Notes under the pieces: generated by a model
Databases searched by the model: none
What the model was told of the DNA's origin: nothing
What the model saw: only the letters and a program-made list of their open reading frames with translations
Origin: Streptomyces laurentii
GTDB lineage: Bacteria; Actinomycetota; Actinomycetes; Streptomycetales; Streptomycetaceae
Assembly: GCA_002355495.1 (NCBI GenBank)
Contig: AP017424.1
Span: 2,914,001 to 2,978,000, forward strand
Direction: 5' to 3'
Length of the DNA: 64,000 nt
Program-made: the position numbers and the translations under genes
In this document: positions 34,202-43,359 of the stretch, piece after piece
Layout: each line of letters begins with the position of its first letter
Position numbering within the stretch: position 1 is the stretch's first letter

Positions 34202-36733
34202 ATGTTCCGCACCGCCCTGCGCAATGTGCTCGCGCACAAGGCCAGGCTGCTGATGACCGTGCTCGCCGTCATGCTCGGCGTGGCCTTCGTCTCCGGCACC
34301 CTCGTCTTCACCGACACCCTCTCCGCCGCCTTCCGCAACCAGTCCGCCAAGAGCTACGACGACGTCGCCGTCGCCGTCACCGCCCCGCTGAACACGGGTG
34401 ACCCGGCGGCCTCCTCCGGCCTGTCCGAGCGGACCCGGCAGAAGATCGCCGCGCTCGACGGCGTCGCCGAGGTCACCGGCCGCGTCACCGGCTTCGCCGG
34501 CGTGCCCGACAAGAACGGCAAGCTGATCGGCGTCGGCTGGTCCAACAAGGGCACCAACTTCGTCGCCGGCAAGGACGGCAAGGACGCCTCGTTCGCGTTC
34601 GCCTCCGGCACCGGCCCGGTCGCGGACGACGAGATCGCCCTCGACCAGGACACCGCGACCAAGGGCGGCTACCAGGTCGGCGACCGGGTCCGGGTGGCCA
34701 CCACCGGGCCCGTCAAGACGTACACCCTGACCGGTGTGTTCACCACCGAGGACGGCGCCGTGAGCGCCGGCGGCAGCCTCGTCCTGTTCGACACCAAGGT
34801 CGCCCAGCGGCTCTTCGCGAAGCCGGACACCTTCCAGGAGATCACCGTGCGCGCCGAGTCCGGCGCCGACGCGGACAAGATCCTGGCCGCCGTGAAGCCG
34901 CTCGTCGGCGACACCGCCGACGCCAAGACCGGTCAGGACCTCGCCGACGAGCAGGCCCGGGACATCGAGTCCAGCATGGGCACGCTCAATCAGATGCTGC
35001 TCGGCTTCGCCGGCATCGCGCTCTTCGTCGGCATCTTCCTGATCTCCAACACCTTCACCATGCTGGTCGCCCAGCGCACGAAGGAACTCGCGCTGATGCG
35101 CGCCGTCGGCGCCTCGCGCAAGCAGATCACCCGCTCCGTGCTCGCGGAGGCCGGTCTGGTCGGCCTGGTCGCCTCCGTGATCGGCTTCGGCCTCGGCATC
35201 GGCCTCGCCGCCGGACTGCGCTCCGCCATGACCGCGTTCGAGCTGAAGGTGCCGGCCGGCAACCTGGTCATCGGTGCCACTCCGCTGGTCTCGGCGCTCG
35301 CCGTCGGCGTCCTCGTCACCATGCTGGCCGCCTGGCTGCCGGGCCGCCGCGCCGCGAAGATCCCGCCGGTCGCCGCCATGAGCAGCGTCCACGCGGTCGC
35401 CACCACCAAGTCCCTGGTCGTCCGCAACACCATCGGCGCGATCCTCACCGCGCTCGGCGTGGTCGGTGTCGTCCTCGGCGCCGGCAAGGGCGGCAGCGAC
35501 GGCCGCACGTTCATCGCCGGCGGCGCGTTCCTCGCCCTCCTCGGCGTGATCGTGCTGATCCCGCTGCTGTCCCGCCCGATCATCGCGCTCGCCCGTCCGC
35601 TGCTCAACGCGTTCGGTGTCGCGGGCAAGCTGTCCGGCCAGAACGCGGTCCGCAACCCGCGCCGCACCGGCGCCACCGCCTCCGCGCTCGCCATCGGCCT
35701 CACCCTGGTGACCGGTCTCTCGGTGGTCGGCGCCTCGGCCGGCGGCGCCATGGACCGGGCGACCACCGACCAGATCAAGGCCGACTACATGATCGCCATG
35801 GCCAGCGGCGACGGCCTCAGCCAGGCCGCCCTGGACGCCGTGGCGAAGACCCCGGGGGCCACCGCGGTCTCGCCGCAGCAGGCCGGCTGGTTCGACCTGG
35901 AGAAGGGCGGCTTCGCGTCCGTCTCCGGTGTCGCCCCGGACGCCATCGGCAAGGTGCTCAAGCTGGACGTCACGGAGGGCTCGCTCGACTCCCTCGCGAA
36001 GGGCGAGATCGGCGTCGAGGACAAGACCGCGAAGAAGCGCGGCTGGAAGGTCGGCGACACCGTCAAGGTCACCTTCGCCGACAAGAAGAAGGGCGAGGTC
36101 ACGGTCGGCGCGGTCTACGCGGACAGCGACTTCGTCTCGCCGATCATCGTGGACGCCAAGGTCCTCAACGCGCACGACACCCAGCCGTACATCCCGCAGA
36201 TCCTCGTCAAGATGGACGGCGGCCCGTCGGACGCGGCCGAGAAGGCCGTGATGAAGTCGCTCGGCGACAACCCGGCGATGACGGTGATGGACAAGAAGGA
36301 CATCCGTGACACCTTCAGCGGCGCCATCGGCATGATGCTGAACATCATGTACGGCCTGCTGGCGATGGCCCTGCTCATCGCGGTCCTCGGTGTCGTCAAC
36401 ACGCTGGCGATGTCGGTCTTCGAGCGGCAGCAGGAGATCGGCATGCTGCGCGCGATCGGTCTCGACCGGCGCCGCGTGAAGCGGATGGTCCGTCTGGAGG
36501 CCGTGGTCATCAGCCTCTTCGGCGCGGTCGTCGGCATCGGCCTCGGCTCGTTCCTGGGCTGGGCGGTCGGCGAGACGATCAAGGGCAGCCTGCCGGACTA
36601 CGCGCTGGTCGTGCCGTGGGGCCGGGTCGGGATCTTCCTGCTGCTCGCCGGACTGGTGGGCGTGCTGGCCTCCCTGTGGCCGGCCCGCAGCGCCGCGAAG
36701 CTGAACATGCTGCAGGCCATCAAGGCGCAGTAG
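34202..36733 (+). CDS. FtsX-like ABC transporter permease (MacB-type, duplicated)
   Basis: 843 aa membrane subunit. Layout: TM (about 15-40), a large extracytoplasmic MacB-PCD-like domain (about 50-250), three TM helices forming the first FtsX module (about 260-400), then a linker with further TMs (about 425-500), a second extracytoplasmic domain (about 510-690) and the last FtsX module with three TMs (about 700-840). Motifs ERQQEIGMLRAIG and QRTKELALMRAVGASRKQI are the paired FtsX coupling helices. The ATG at 34202 is used because similarity begins with MFRTALRNVLAHKARLLMTVL. It works with the ATPase just upstream. Cargo unknown. Confidence 0.93.
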   Translation: MFRTALRNVLAHKARLLMTVLAVMLGVAFVSGTLVFTDTLSAAFRNQSAKSYDDVAVAVTAPLNTGDPAASSGLSERTRQKIAALDGVAEVTGRVTGFAGVPDKNGKLIGVGWSNKGTNFVAGKDGKDASFAFASGTGPVADDEIALDQDTATKGGYQVGDRVRVATTGPVKTYTLTGVFTTEDGAVSAGGSLVLFDTKVAQRLFAKPDTFQEITVRAESGADADKILAAVKPLVGDTADAKTGQDLADEQARDIESSMGTLNQMLLGFAGIALFVGIFLISNTFTMLVAQRTKELALMRAVGASRKQITRSVLAEAGLVGLVASVIGFGLGIGLAAGLRSAMTAFELKVPAGNLVIGATPLVSALAVGVLVTMLAAWLPGRRAAKIPPVAAMSSVHAVATTKSLVVRNTIGAILTALGVVGVVLGAGKGGSDGRTFIAGGAFLALLGVIVLIPLLSRPIIALARPLLNAFGVAGKLSGQNAVRNPRRTGATASALAIGLTLVTGLSVVGASAGGAMDRATTDQIKADYMIAMASGDGLSQAALDAVAKTPGATAVSPQQAGWFDLEKGGFASVSGVAPDAIGKVLKLDVTEGSLDSLAKGEIGVEDKTAKKRGWKVGDTVKVTFADKKKGEVTVGAVYADSDFVSPIIVDAKVLNAHDTQPYIPQILVKMDGGPSDAAEKAVMKSLGDNPAMTVMDKKDIRDTFSGAIGMMLNIMYGLLAMALLIAVLGVVNTLAMSVFERQQEIGMLRAIGLDRRRVKRMVRLEAVVISLFGAVVGIGLGSFLGWAVGETIKGSLPDYALVVPWGRVGIFLLLAGLVGVLASLWPARSAAKLNMLQAIKAQ

Positions 36734-36751
36734 CTCCTCCGCTGTACGGAC

Positions 36752-36795
36752 GGCCGGCGGGCCGGGTCCCTCACCAGGGACCCGGCCCGCCGGCC
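36752..36795. terminator. Bidirectional terminator hairpin
   Basis: A perfect 20-bp stem with CACC loop lies between the convergent permease and PLD-like genes and is followed by TTTC on the plus side. Confidence 0.85.
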
Positions 36796-36822
36796 TTTCG
36801 CGGGTACGCGCGCGTACGGGGC

Positions 36823-38073
36823 TCAGCCGCCCGCGCAGTACTCCATCAGGCGGTCGTGGTTCGCCCGGTACTGGTCGTACAGCGCCGCCACGTCGATCTT
36901 CAGCAGCGTCTCGTCGTTCGCCCGCAGCGCCGGGTACGAGTAGTTGTGGCTGCCGGTCCACACCAGCTTGCTGCCGGGCACCCCGGCGTACGTGCCCTCC
37001 ACCATCAGGTACTTGGAGTGCAGCCCGGCCTTGGCCGTGTCCGCGCCCCGGTCCTCGTAGCACTGCACCCGCCGGGTGAGCCTGCCGGACAGGATCGACT
37101 CGACACCCGCGCCCGTCGAGCCGGGCGTGCCGTCGTGCGCGAGATACACGCCGCAGCCGGCGTTCTTCAGGTCGACGAGCTTGCTCGCCACCTCGCGGCG
37201 GGTGAAGAGGTTGGCGGCCATCCGGACCTGGGTGCCGCCCGCGCAGTCGACGTTGCCGAGGATCAGCTTGACGGTGTCGGTGCTCGCGTCGGCGTCGTAT
37301 GCGGTGCCCGGGGCCTCCTTGCGCGGGAAGAAGTAGGCCTTGTACGGGCCGCTGGCCGGCGTCTTGTAGTAGTGGTCGAGGCCGGCCCCGGCGGTGCCGT
37401 AGGACAGCAGGTCGGCGAAGTAGTCCTGATAGACGCCGTAGAGGCCGCTGTCGACGATGGTGACGGCGTTGTTGAACAGGTCGGTGCGCTGGACGCCGGT
37501 CAGGTTGGCCGAGGACTGCACGACGACGTTCTTCGCCCCGCCGGTGGCGGAGAAGAGGAAGAACTTGTTGTGGTTGATGGCCCCGTCCGGGTCACTCGGC
37601 AGCCGCCGGTCGCCAAGGCAGCCGCGGCCGGCCGGGCAGGCGTACACCCAGGAGTTCTTCGTACGGTCGGTGCCGAGCGCACGGGCGAGGGCGTCGTACT
37701 CGCCGCCGGAGGTGGTGAGGGTGGTGTGGTCGAGGAGGACCCGGACGCCGACCCCGCGCGCCGTGGCGGCGGCGAGCGCGGCGGTGACGTCGTCGTCGGT
37801 GAAGGTGTACATGCTGACGCTGATCGTGGAGCCGCTCTCCGCCCGCTTCACCAGGTCGACGAGGTGATCGCGGATCCGGTTCCGGGCACCGGCGTCGCCG
37901 CCGGGGTCGTTGAAGGTGGCGGTGGTGGTCACCGCCGCGGCCTCGGGCTCCGCGAGCGCGGGCTCCGCCGGCGCGGCGCTGCCCGGGACCGCGGACAGGG
38001 CGAGCAGGCCGGTGGTGGCGATGGTGGCGGCGGCCAGGGCCAGCGGCGGACGGGTGGCGGGTCGACGGCGCAC
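36823..38073 (-). CDS. Secreted phospholipase D-like protein with altered HKD motifs
   Basis: 416 aa exported protein. The signal peptide (about 1-34, ending GSAAPA) follows a GTG preceded by AGGGGG. Two PLD halves: HNKFFLFSATGG...QSSANLTG and HSKYLMVEGTYAG...WTGSHNYSY. His and Lys of each HxK are present, but the usual Asp (HxKxxxxD) is Ser in the first and Glu in the second. The conserved Ser/Asn pairs (SSAN, GSHN) are kept. It belongs to the PLD superfamily of extracellular nucleases or phospholipases; activity and substrate cannot be settled from sequence. Six Cys residues suggest disulfides. Confidence 0.82.
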   Translation of the reverse strand: MRRRPATRPPLALAAATIATTGLLALSAVPGSAAPAEPALAEPEAAAVTTTATFNDPGGDAGARNRIRDHLVDLVKRAESGSTISVSMYTFTDDDVTAALAAATARGVGVRVLLDHTTLTTSGGEYDALARALGTDRTKNSWVYACPAGRGCLGDRRLPSDPDGAINHNKFFLFSATGGAKNVVVQSSANLTGVQRTDLFNNAVTIVDSGLYGVYQDYFADLLSYGTAGAGLDHYYKTPASGPYKAYFFPRKEAPGTAYDADASTDTVKLILGNVDCAGGTQVRMAANLFTRREVASKLVDLKNAGCGVYLAHDGTPGSTGAGVESILSGRLTRRVQCYEDRGADTAKAGLHSKYLMVEGTYAGVPGSKLVWTGSHNYSYPALRANDETLLKIDVAALYDQYRANHDRLMEYCAGG

Positions 38074-38226
38074 GGTTCCCCCTACGAGACGGTCGCGGTA
38101 CGGACGGACGCACCGGCCCACGGGAAAGCGGGGTGCCGGTACGCACCGGCACCCCGCCTACCCCGGACCCGGAGGGCCTGAACGCGGCCGTCCCCCGAAC
38201 CGGCTGCCTTTCCCGCGCACTTGGGC

Positions 38227-39573
38227 TCACGCCTCGGCCGCTGCCGCCTCCTCGGTCCTCGTACGGGCGGCCGTCTCGGTCCACTCGCGCGGCCGCAGCG
38301 CCATCCCCGAGGCCCCTGAGCCCGGCGTCTTCACCGCGAGGAACTGGTTGACGCCGATCCGGTTACGTTCGAAGGAGACCGCCGACGCGGCCATGTAGAG
38401 CCGCCAGATCCTCGCCCGGCCGGGCGAGGTCAGCCGGATCGCCGTGCTCCACTCGCGCTCCAGGTTGGCCACCCACCGGCGCAGCGTCAGCGCGTAGTGC
38501 TCCCGGATCGCCTCGACGTCGCGCACCTCGAAGCCCGCGTCCTCCAGGGTCGCGAGGGTGCGGCCCATCGGGGCGAGTTCGCCGTCCGGGAAGACGTACG
38601 CGTCGATGAAGGCGTCCACGTGGTACGCGGCCTCGTCGGGCTCCGGGCGGCGCGCGATCTGGTGGTTGAGCAGCCGTCCGCCCGGCTTGAGGAGCCCGTA
38701 CAGGATGTCCGCGTACTCCCGGTACCGGACCGCGCCCACGTGCTCGGCCATGCCGATGGACGAGATGGCGTCGAACGGCCCGTCGGGGACCTCCCGGTAG
38801 TCCTGCACCCGGATCTCGACCCGGTCCGCGAGACCCTCCTCGGCGACCCGCTTGCGGGCGAACGCGGCCTGCTCGCGGGACAGCGTGATGCCGACGACCT
38901 TGACCCCGTACTCGCGGGCCGCGTGGATGGCCATCGAGCCCCAGCCGCAGCCGACGTCGAGCAGCCGGTCGCCCTCCTTCAGCCGCAGCTTGCGGGCGAT
39001 CAGGTCGAGCTTGTCGCGCTGGGCGTCCTCCAGGGTCCCGGCGGGGCCGTCGAGGTCCCAGTACGCGCAGGAGTAGACCATCGAGGGCCCGAGGACCAGC
39101 TCGTAGAACTCGTTGCCCACGTCGTAGTGGTGACTGATCGCCTGTTTGTCGCGGCGCTTGGAGTGCCGGGTCCCGCTGCGCCCGCGCGCCTCCTCGACGG
39201 GCGGCTTCGGCGGTGGCAGCGGACCGGCCAGTTTCAGCAGCGCGCGGGCCGCGGCCCGTACCTTCGGATCGCGGACGGCGTCGAGCGCGCTCCGCGTGTC
39301 GTCCCCCCGCTCCCAGATCGCGCCGGCGAGCTTGTCCAGGACTTCGTACAGATCCCCCTCGACGTCGATCTCGCCGGCCACCCAGGCGCGCGCGAGACCC
39401 AGCTCCCCCGGCTTCCACAGCAGCCGGCGCAGGGCGCGGCGTTCGCGGATGATCAGTACGGGGCCGCCCGCAGGTCCGGCTTCGCTGCCGTCCCAGGCCC
39501 GCAGCCGTACCGGGAGCCTGGCTCCCAGGACGTCCTCGGCGAGGGCGGTCAGCCGTGATGCGGCGTCGGCCAT
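38227..39573 (-). CDS. Cyclopropane-fatty-acyl-phospholipid synthase family protein
   Basis: 448 aa SAM-dependent enzyme that methylenates or methylates unsaturated acyl chains of phospholipids. N-terminal lipid-binding helical region (about 1-140), then HYDVGNEFYELVLGPSMVYSCAYW, the SAM motif LLDVGCGWGSMAIHAA, GITLSREQAAFA and the bicarbonate-site region SIGMAEHVG, ending with FERNRIGVNQFLAV. Its product could be cyclopropane or a methyl-branched chain. Transcribed alone; divergent from nothing, with NDH-2 upstream on the same strand behind its own terminator. Confidence 0.9.
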   Translation of the reverse strand: MADAASRLTALAEDVLGARLPVRLRAWDGSEAGPAGGPVLIIRERRALRRLLWKPGELGLARAWVAGEIDVEGDLYEVLDKLAGAIWERGDDTRSALDAVRDPKVRAAARALLKLAGPLPPPKPPVEEARGRSGTRHSKRRDKQAISHHYDVGNEFYELVLGPSMVYSCAYWDLDGPAGTLEDAQRDKLDLIARKLRLKEGDRLLDVGCGWGSMAIHAAREYGVKVVGITLSREQAAFARKRVAEEGLADRVEIRVQDYREVPDGPFDAISSIGMAEHVGAVRYREYADILYGLLKPGGRLLNHQIARRPEPDEAAYHVDAFIDAYVFPDGELAPMGRTLATLEDAGFEVRDVEAIREHYALTLRRWVANLEREWSTAIRLTSPGRARIWRLYMAASAVSFERNRIGVNQFLAVKTPGSGASGMALRPREWTETAARTRTEEAAAAEA

Positions 39574-39695
39574 GGTGCAACACCTCCGTGATCCCGTGCC
39601 CCAGAAATGCGTGTCACCAGGGGAACACCGTCGGTAGGCGATTCACTCCCGTCCGAACGCAACGCGTCCGTAAAAACATACGAACGGACACAACG

Positions 39696-39733
39696 AAAGG
39701 GCCGTCCGCACCACGGATGGCGGACGGCCCTTT
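39696..39733 (-). terminator. Hairpin terminator downstream of NDH-2
   Basis: Perfect 13-bp stem AAAGGGCCGTCCG/CGGACGGCCCTTT with a 12-nt loop, 39 bp beyond the stop of the leftward dehydrogenase. On the minus strand the 3' arm ends in CTTT. Confidence 0.75.
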
Positions 39734-39771
39734 CGGGGGTACTACGGGTACTTCAGGCGTATGACGCGAGG

Positions 39772-41151
39772 TCAGGAAGCCTTGGCGGGCTCCTGCGCCG
39801 GGGCGGCCGGCTTCGGGGCGGGCTTGGCCGCCTCGTAGAACTCCTCGCGCGGCGTCTCCATGGCACCGAGGGAGACGACCTCACGCTTGAGGAACATGCC
39901 CAGGGTCCAGTCGGCGAAGATGCGGATCTTGCGGTTGAAGGTCGGCATCGCCATGCCGTGGTAGCCACGGTGCATGTACCAGGCGAGACGGCCCTTGAGC
40001 TTGATCTTCATCTTGCCCATGACGATCATCGCGACGCCCTTGTGCAGGCCGAGACCCGCGACGGCGCCCTTGTTGGCGTGGCGGTACTCCTTCTGCGGGA
40101 AGCCGCGCATGCCGGACACGACGTTGTCGCCGAGGACCTTGGCCTGACGCAGGGCGTGCTGCGCGTTCGGCGGGCACCAGGCGTTCGGGTTGCCGGCGTC
40201 GCGGCCGACCATGTCCGGGACCTGGGCGTTGTCGCCGGCGGCCCAGACGTAGTCCATGCCCTGGACCTGGAGCTTCTCGGAGGTGTCCACGTGGCCGCGG
40301 GGGCCGAGCGGCAGACCGAAGCGGGCGAGCGCCGGGTTCGGCTTCACACCGGCGGTCCACACGATCGTGTTGGCGTCGACCTCGAGGCCGTTCTTCAGCA
40401 CGACGTGGCCGTCGACGCAGGAGTCCATCGAGGTCTGGAGGTAGATCTCGATGCCGCGGCTCTCGAGGTGCTCCTTGCCGTACTGGCCGAGCTTGGGGCC
40501 GACCTCGGGAAGGATCTTGTCCGCGGCGTCGACCAGCACGAAGCGCATGTCCTCGCGCTTCACGTTGGTGTAGTACTTCGCCGCGTCGCGGACCATGTCC
40601 TCGACCTCGCCGATGGTCTCGGCACCGGCGAAACCACCGCCGACGAAGACGAAGGTCAGCGCCTTGCGGCGGATCTCCTCGTCGGTCGTCGAGTCGGCCT
40701 TGTCGAGCTGCTCGAGGACGTGGTTGCGCAGGCCGATGGCCTCCTCGATGCCCTTCATGCCGATGCCCTGCTCGGCGAGGCCGGGGATCGGGAAGGTACG
40801 GGAGACGGCACCCATCGAGATGACCAGGTAGTCGAACGGCAGCTCGTACGACTCGCCGGTGAGCGGCGCGATCGTCGCGACCTTGCGGTCCTGGTCGATG
40901 GTGGTGACCCGGCCGGTGAGCACCTCGGCTCCGCGCACGACGCGTCGCAGCGGGACGACGACGTGGCGCGGCGAGATGCTGCCGGCGGCGGCTTCGGGGA
41001 GGAAGGGCTGGTAGGTCATGTACGACCGGGGGTCGACGACCGTGACGGTCGCCTCGCCGTAGCGCATCTTCTTCAGGATGCGCCGAGCTGCGTACAGTCC
41101 TACGTACCCGCCGCCTACTACGAGGATCCTGGGACGCTCCGTGGTGCTCAT
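39772..41151 (-). CDS. Type II NADH dehydrogenase (NDH-2)
   Basis: 459 aa FAD enzyme that passes electrons from NADH to menaquinone without proton pumping. FAD dinucleotide motif RILVVGGGYVGLYAARRI at the N-terminus, NAD motif FVFVGGGFAGAETIGE at about 170, and the FAD-contact region VWAAGDNAQVPD at about 310. The C-terminal amphipathic region (FADWTLGMFLKREVV) attaches it to the membrane. The ATG at 41151 (MSTTERPRIL) is used; the frame upstream is unrelated. A long gene-free region precedes it. Confidence 0.92.
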   Translation of the reverse strand: MSTTERPRILVVGGGYVGLYAARRILKKMRYGEATVTVVDPRSYMTYQPFLPEAAAGSISPRHVVVPLRRVVRGAEVLTGRVTTIDQDRKVATIAPLTGESYELPFDYLVISMGAVSRTFPIPGLAEQGIGMKGIEEAIGLRNHVLEQLDKADSTTDEEIRRKALTFVFVGGGFAGAETIGEVEDMVRDAAKYYTNVKREDMRFVLVDAADKILPEVGPKLGQYGKEHLESRGIEIYLQTSMDSCVDGHVVLKNGLEVDANTIVWTAGVKPNPALARFGLPLGPRGHVDTSEKLQVQGMDYVWAAGDNAQVPDMVGRDAGNPNAWCPPNAQHALRQAKVLGDNVVSGMRGFPQKEYRHANKGAVAGLGLHKGVAMIVMGKMKIKLKGRLAWYMHRGYHGMAMPTFNRKIRIFADWTLGMFLKREVVSLGAMETPREEFYEAAKPAPKPAAPAQEPAKAS

Positions 41152-41829
41152 GGCATCGAGTATCCACCCCGCGGGAGGGGGTACCTCGTGAGCCCCTTCA
41201 CAAGGTTGTCGGGTACCTCTGCTACACTCCGCCGCCCACGTGACCGATGTCATGTTCCAGCAAAGGAACCGGGGGCTCCGGTTGATCGTTGTCCACCCCC
41301 TGTGAACTGGTCCGGAGGCCTTTCCTTCACGCTGAATGACAGGGTGCGTTCACACGATGGAATCAATGAGCGAAGATGCGTGCGCGCCTGCGAAAGGGCC
41401 CCGGACAGCCCCCCGGAGGGACCAAAGTCCCTCCACAGGCCCCTAGAGGACCCTTTCTCTTGTGAAGAACTTCACGACCCTTTTCGACAGGACGTCGCCA
41501 AGCACCCCTCATGGGCCCCTTTCGGCCCTCTTCCGCACCGCCCGCAGGCCCCTCACAGGCACTCATAGCCACCCGCTATGCGACGCATAGCGGTGCCGCA
41601 TGGTGACCGCGAGGCCACCCTCCGGACTCCCCGGAGGGCCTCGGCGGGCCGTCTCGGCGGGCTGACTCGGAGGGCCGCCGAGGGGCCGGAACGCGGAACC
41701 GCCCGGCGCGCGTGAGAACGGGACGACGTCACGCGGCCGGGCGGGACGGTTCCGCGGGCAGCCCTGGAGAAGCAGCCCTAAGCCCGGGAGAAGCAGCCCT
41801 GTGGAAGCAGCCCTATAAAAGGGGAACGG
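41152..41829. other. Long gene-free region between ppx and NDH-2
   Basis: About 680 bp with no ORF that looks coding. Contents: the NDH-2 promoter region (near 41152-41290), a perfect 9-bp inverted repeat CCGCTATGC-GAC-GCATAGCGG at 41573-41593, a hairpin CCCTCCGG/CCGGAGGG at 41618-41638, and three imperfect GGAGAAGCAGCCCT-like repeats at about 41767-41815 next to the ppx stop. A small RNA is possible but I cannot support one. Confidence 0.5.
41573..41593. promoter_or_regulatory. Perfect inverted repeat, operator-like
   Basis: CCGCTATGC and GCATAGCGG are separated by GAC, inside a 680-bp gene-free region. It is far (about 420 bp) from the nearest start codon, so its target is unclear. Confidence 0.4.
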
Positions 41830-42744
41830 TCACGCCACGGAGAGCGCGATCCCGTCGAGGATGTCGTGCTCGCTGACGACGACCTCGGTGGCGCCGGTGC
41901 GCTCCATGATCTCGGCGAGGACCAGCGCGCCCGCGACGATCACGTCGACCCGGCCCGGGTGGATGACCGGGATGGCGGCGCGCTCGTCGTGGGTGGAGCC
42001 GAGCAGCCGGGCGACCACCTCGTCCACCTGGGCCCGGGAGATCCGGGAGTGGTGGACCTTGGTGGAGTCGTACTCCGGGAGGCCCAGCGCGATCGCGGCG
42101 ACCGTGGTGACCGAGCCGGCCAGGCCGACCAGCGTCCCGGCCTCCGTCAGCGGCACGTTCTCGGCGGCCAGGTCCATCGCGGCCCGGACGTCGGCGCGGA
42201 TCGCCGCGATCTCGTCGGCGGTCGGCGGGTCGTGGCGCACATGCCGTTCGGTCAGGCGTACGCAGCCGATGTCCACGGACCGGGCGGCCTCCACGTGCCG
42301 GACGCCGACCACGAACTCGGTGGAGCCGCCGCCGATGTCCACGACCAGCCGCCGGTCGTCGCCGGGCAGCTCGCCGGTGGCGCCGGTGAAGGAGAACTCG
42401 GCCTCCTGGTCGCCGGTGATGACCTCGGGCTCGACACCCAGGATCCCGACGACGCCGCGGACGAACTCGTCCCGGTTCTCGGCGTCGCGCGAGGCGGAGG
42501 TGGCCACGAAACGGAGCCGCTCGGCGCCCAGCTCCTTGACGACCGCCGCGTACTCGCGGCACGCGGCGAAGGTCCGCTCCAGCGCCTCGGGCGCGAGCCG
42601 GCCCGTCCGGTCGACGCCCTGGCCGAGCCGGACGATCGTCATCCGCCGGTCCAGCTCGATCAGCTCGCCCGTCTCCGGGTGGACGTCCGCGACGAGGAGG
42701 CGGATGGAGTTCGTACCGCAGTCGATGCCGGCGACCCGGGTCAT
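41830..42744 (-). CDS. ppx: Exopolyphosphatase, Ppx/GppA family
   Basis: 304 aa, the short actinobacterial form of Ppx/GppA with only the two ASKHA ATPase-fold domains. Motifs: VAGIDCGTNSIRLLVADV (phosphate 1), VVDIGGGSTEFVVG (phosphate 2), ATSASRDAENRDEF and GLAGSVTTVAAIA. It probably degrades polyphosphate or pppGpp. Start ATG overlaps the stop of the DUF501 gene (ATGA). Last gene of the leftward eno-ftsB-DUF501-ppx run. Confidence 0.9.
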   Translation of the reverse strand: MTRVAGIDCGTNSIRLLVADVHPETGELIELDRRMTIVRLGQGVDRTGRLAPEALERTFAACREYAAVVKELGAERLRFVATSASRDAENRDEFVRGVVGILGVEPEVITGDQEAEFSFTGATGELPGDDRRLVVDIGGGSTEFVVGVRHVEAARSVDIGCVRLTERHVRHDPPTADEIAAIRADVRAAMDLAAENVPLTEAGTLVGLAGSVTTVAAIALGLPEYDSTKVHHSRISRAQVDEVVARLLGSTHDERAAIPVIHPGRVDVIVAGALVLAEIMERTGATEVVVSEHDILDGIALSVA

Positions 42745-43328
42745 TCCGCGGACCCCTTCGGCGCCTCGGCCTGCTCGCCCTGCCCGGCCGTCCCGGACCC
42801 TTCGGCCTTCTCCGCGCACGGGGTGACGCACGGGCCCTTCGCCCACCACTCGGGCAGCATCGCCAGGGCCTCGTCGCCGAACGGGTTCACGCCCGGGCCC
42901 GCCACCAGCGCGTGGCCGACGAGCACGTGCAGGCACTTGACCCGGTCGGGCATGCCGCCGGCGCTCGGGAAGCCCTCCAGGACCTCGATGGCGTCGCGGC
43001 GCGCGATGTAGTCCTCGTGCGCGGCGCGGTACGCGGCGGCCAGCTCCGGGTCGGTGGCGAGCCGGGCCTGCATCTCCTTCATCACGCCGTTGGCCTCCAG
43101 GGTGCCGATGGCGGAGGCGGCGCGCGGGCAGGTCAGGTAGTACGTCGTGGGGAACGGCGTGCCGTCGGGGAGCCGGGGCGCGGTCTCGACGACGTCCGGG
43201 TTGCCGCAGGGGCAGCGGTGCGCGATGGCGCGCAGGCCGCGGGGCGGCCGGCCGAGCTGGGCCTCGAAGGCGGCGACGTCCAGGGCGGTGGGCTCGGTGC
43301 GTTCGGTCTGCGGAGGGGGCGTGTCCAT
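42741..43328 (-). CDS. DUF501 domain protein
   Basis: 195 aa. The conserved DUF501 core runs about 15-165: QLGRPPRGLRAIAHRCPCGNPDVVETAPRLPDGTPFPTTYYLTCPRA with the paired Cys region, and GGMPDRVKCLHVLVGHALVAGPGVNPFGDEAL. The Cys-rich pattern suggests metal binding. The C-terminal 25 residues are a variable Glu/Gly tail. Always found between ftsB and ppx in actinobacteria; its role is unknown. Overlaps ppx by 4 bp. Confidence 0.9.
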   Translation of the reverse strand: MDTPPPQTERTEPTALDVAAFEAQLGRPPRGLRAIAHRCPCGNPDVVETAPRLPDGTPFPTTYYLTCPRAASAIGTLEANGVMKEMQARLATDPELAAAYRAAHEDYIARRDAIEVLEGFPSAGGMPDRVKCLHVLVGHALVAGPGVNPFGDEALAMLPEWWAKGPCVTPCAEKAEGSGTAGQGEQAEAPKGSAE

Positions 43329-43359
43329 GTCTGCCTTGTTCGTCGGTCGTGCGGTCGGG

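Noticed and set aside
34190..37063. A 957-codon open frame antisense to the FtsX permease
   Set aside because: Sequence is low-complexity Gly/Asp/Val/Arg without domains; the sense-strand permease is clear.
41363..41572. A 69-codon minus-strand frame in the ppx/NDH-2 gap
   Set aside because: Pro/Arg/Gly-rich with no codon-position bias and no ribosome-binding site.
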